From: Inonotus obliquus
Taxonomy: Eukaryota > Basidiomycota > Agaricomycetes > Hymenochaetales > Hymenochaetaceae
Direction: 5' to 3'
Length of the DNA stretch: 64,000 bases
Assembly: GCA_032164295.1 (NCBI GenBank)
Contig: JAJHTX010000013.1
Location: 248,001-312,000, forward strand
Below, piece by piece: positions 62,125-64,000 of this stretch. The first letter of the stretch is position 1. Each line of letters begins with the position of its first letter. The notes beneath the pieces are model-generated. The model did no database searches. It saw nothing but the letters and a program-made list of their open reading frames with translations, and had not been told where the DNA came from. The translations under genes were made by a program, and so were the position numbers.

Positions 62125-63231
62125 TGTGAGGGCAGAATTAGTACTCTTCTTAGCTTAGATGTAAGGCGCGCCAACCGTAGTATACTCTGTCTTGGAAAGT
62201 AGATAACAGAACAGAAAATGAGCCAGAGTCGGAAATCAGTCGGAGTCAATTACACTGGTGCCTGGCACGGCCTATGTGTTCCGTGTGACGACTTTTCCCA
62301 AACGGAGTTTGAATATGTTCCCAAATATAGTAAGTCGCGTCGATCTTTGTGTCTCACTCTCTCGACAGTGTCGACACAGCAATCCAACAACAATTTTTAC
62401 CAGACCCATTAAACCTCCTCTCAATGAATGTACTGACTGTCAAACATCGGAATATCATCTCACCATACCTTAAATAAGTAATTTTTCCTCAATTGAGGCA
62501 TATTTTGTCTCGATAAAGCATTCTCATGTGGGACTGCTGAATCACGTGACCGCATACATTCGATTCGGAGGCTGCTTTGTCTTCATTGATATCAGCACAG
62601 AACTCTGCTCATTATCATTCATGGATAATTTTGTGATGCTAACACATAGTTTTGTGTAATAATGGAAGCTCTGACTCACTCAAATAAAAGGAAAATTGCA
62701 TGTGATGTTTATGCACACTAAATGTATGCTTCTTTCCTCTCTGAATTCGAAAAAGTTGACTTGTTTCAGTGCATTTTCAGTACTTTCAAGTGATTTTCTT
62801 CATTTTGTCCAGAAAAAAAATTGGAGAAGTTGCCTAGTTCTCGAGAAAATGTCTAAAATTGGCCATAATTCGCTCAATATTTGTTATTTTGCTTCTATTT
62901 ACTGTCCATTGTGTTCAATGACCTCAAAAACATATCCCTGTATTGAATCTAAATCAATCCTTCAATTGTGTAAATTATTTCAAGAGGACAAAGGTGAAAA
63001 CCAAAAGTGCGACACTGAAATCGACGCGTCGATCACTGGCAAAGCTAAGCGAGACCGTGGGAAAGCACGAAATTTTGATAGGCCGTGCCAATCACCAACC
63101 ACAGTCACGTCCATCACAAGATCAGGTGACGTGACGCATCGTTCTCTGTCACAGTGTCAGTGTTCACTTCACTTGAGACTTTCTTTATTTTAGACTTTAA
63201 CCGCGTCTACCGTCATAGTCTTCCTCCTAAG
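62125..63231. other. Divergent intergenic region
   Basis: About 1.1 kb between the leftward phosphatase gene and the rightward ORC5-like gene. It is A/T-rich from 62480 to 63000 and contains AATCACGTGACC near 62540 and CACAGTGTCAGTGT near 63150. A 165-codon ORF at 62696-63193 has no motif and A/T-biased codons, so I leave it out. Confidence 0.45.
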
Positions 63232-64000
63232 ATGCTACAGCAGGACCACAACGAACTCAAAACTCAGCTCAAGACCATCATCCCTGCGAAATATCCCTCG
63301 TTCATCTTCATTCGAGACGCGTCGTCCATCAGCGTCGCCCGATCCACATTGAAAAGTGTCCTGGCTGAACTCGTCGAGACGGGTTCCACTGAACTAATTT
63401 CTGCATTTGTCGATTGCACTGCTTGCTTTACGCAAAGGCTCCTATTCGACTCTATCCTGTACAGTCTCTTGGATTGCTGTCCTGAATCTGTCGCGGAAGC
63501 TAAGCGCGATGTGTTGACAAACGAGAAGAACGATTCCATTGATGATTTCCTTCATAACGTTCGATCACTGTTTCCCGCATCAACCGTGTCACAGTCGTCC
63601 TCAACTACCGATGTAGGCGGCGATACCATCAAGATCGTCTTTGTTCTGGAGAATGCTGCGAGACTGAAAGAAACAATGCCGAGGCTGATTCACCCCTTAT
63701 CCAGGCTTCAAGAATTGGTAAGCACTCCATCATGCTTGCAAGGGTTGCTAACGTCACTCTGCTAGACGGGACTGAATGCTACGATGATATTCGTGTCTGA
63801 CGATGCGTGGGAGAATATTACTCCGATCCCTGGCACTCTTGCCGACCCATACCTCATCGATATTGACGTGTTGGATAGAGAAGGTATAGCAGGACCTTGC
63901 GTTGTGATATTTCGTTTCTCACGCCCAACCTAGAGATTATAGAGCTTATTCACGAGGCCTTTCCAATGGAGACTTCCGAGGACTCGATATCTATGTATAA
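63232..64000 (+). CDS. ORC5: ORC5-like origin recognition complex subunit, 5' part only
   Basis: Three exons are visible: 63232-63717, 63766-63883 and 63934 running off the window end, in matching phase. The translated start has IIPAKYPSFIFIRDASSIS and STLKSVLAELVETGSTELIS. It continues with FVDCTACFTQRLLFDSILYSLL, the fungal/animal ORC5 segment (typically V-N-C-V-E-C-F-T-x-R-L-L) that follows the ATP loop. Later, IKIVFVLENAARLKETMPRL fits the Walker B/sensor region, with the usual Asp replaced by Glu, and LNATMIFVSDDAWEN comes after. The loop normally G-x-x-G-x-G-K-T reads DASSISVARST, so nucleotide binding is probably lost, as in several ORC5 orthologues. ORC5 is part of the complex that marks replication origins and loads MCM helicase. 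The C-terminal winged-helix part lies outside the window. Confidence 0.8.

Noticed and set aside
62696..63193. 165-codon ORF upstream of the ORC5-like gene
   Set aside because: A/T-biased codons, no motif, and it overlaps the presumed promoter of the neighbouring gene.

Overview
The window is nuclear DNA of a filamentous basidiomycete, most likely an Agaricomycete. Genes are dense and lie on both strands. Most introns are 50-80 bp with GT..AG ends and CTAAC/CTGAC-like branch sites. The lineage call also rests on family content: a NACHT-type STAND NTPase of the mushroom NLR kind, DUF6533-like membrane proteins, a degenerate fungal-type kinase, a BTB protein and a Ty1/copia retrotransposon. No plasmid, phage, CRISPR or bacterial-type operon structure is present.

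Layout. 0.9-10 kb (minus strand): a Ser-rich unknown protein, a multi-exon four-helix membrane protein with a Pro-rich tail plus a broken copy of two of its exons, and a BTB protein. 10.3-17.2 kb (plus): the K63-type ubiquitin E2 UBC13, followed by a 1,559-residue RING-H2 protein. 18.2-21.8 kb (minus): a pterin-carbinolamine-dehydratase-like protein and a kinase-fold protein whose catalytic HRD aspartate is replaced. 22.9-28.4 kb: an intact copia element (5,525 bp) with two 471-bp LTRs that read as identical, a perfect 5-bp target duplication and one gag-pol ORF. It sits 311 bp upstream of the calcineurin catalytic subunit gene (28.7-31.4 kb). 33.7-35.1 kb: a BEM46-like alpha/beta hydrolase. 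35.3-37.9 kb: a DUF6533-like gene and a decayed copy. 38.2-41.2 kb: checkpoint kinase CHK1 and a 78-residue 'DFLDKG' protein. 41.4-43.9 kb: a large Ser/Thr kinase. 44.1-46.9 kb: a damaged NACHT NLR. 47.4-55.5 kb: two unknown proteins flanking mitochondrial ARG5,6 of arginine synthesis. 55.9-60.6 kb: a VHS-GAT trafficking adaptor and a Tyr/Gly/Ser-repeat paralogue of the DFLDKG protein. 61.5-64 kb: a dual-specificity phosphatase and the start of an ORC5-like gene that runs off the window.

Many genes are conserved housekeeping or stress genes (UBC13, CNA1, CHK1, ORC5, ARG5,6) without operon-like organisation. The most unusual items are the following: the very young copia insertion in the calcineurin upstream region; the NLR whose P-loop lies in a different frame from its flanking homology; the two DFLDKG paralogues, one carrying a roughly 300-residue SYGSSG-type tail; the repeated DUF6533 fragments at three places; and the UBC13 gene with a 12-nt microexon next to a 449-bp intron. 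I did not find a clearly new multi-gene system. The DFLDKG family and the four-helix membrane protein are the best candidates for undescribed biology.

Exon coordinates were worked out by hand from splice motifs, reading phase and family conservation, so each junction may be off by a base or so. Products are named from remembered family features, not database searches.
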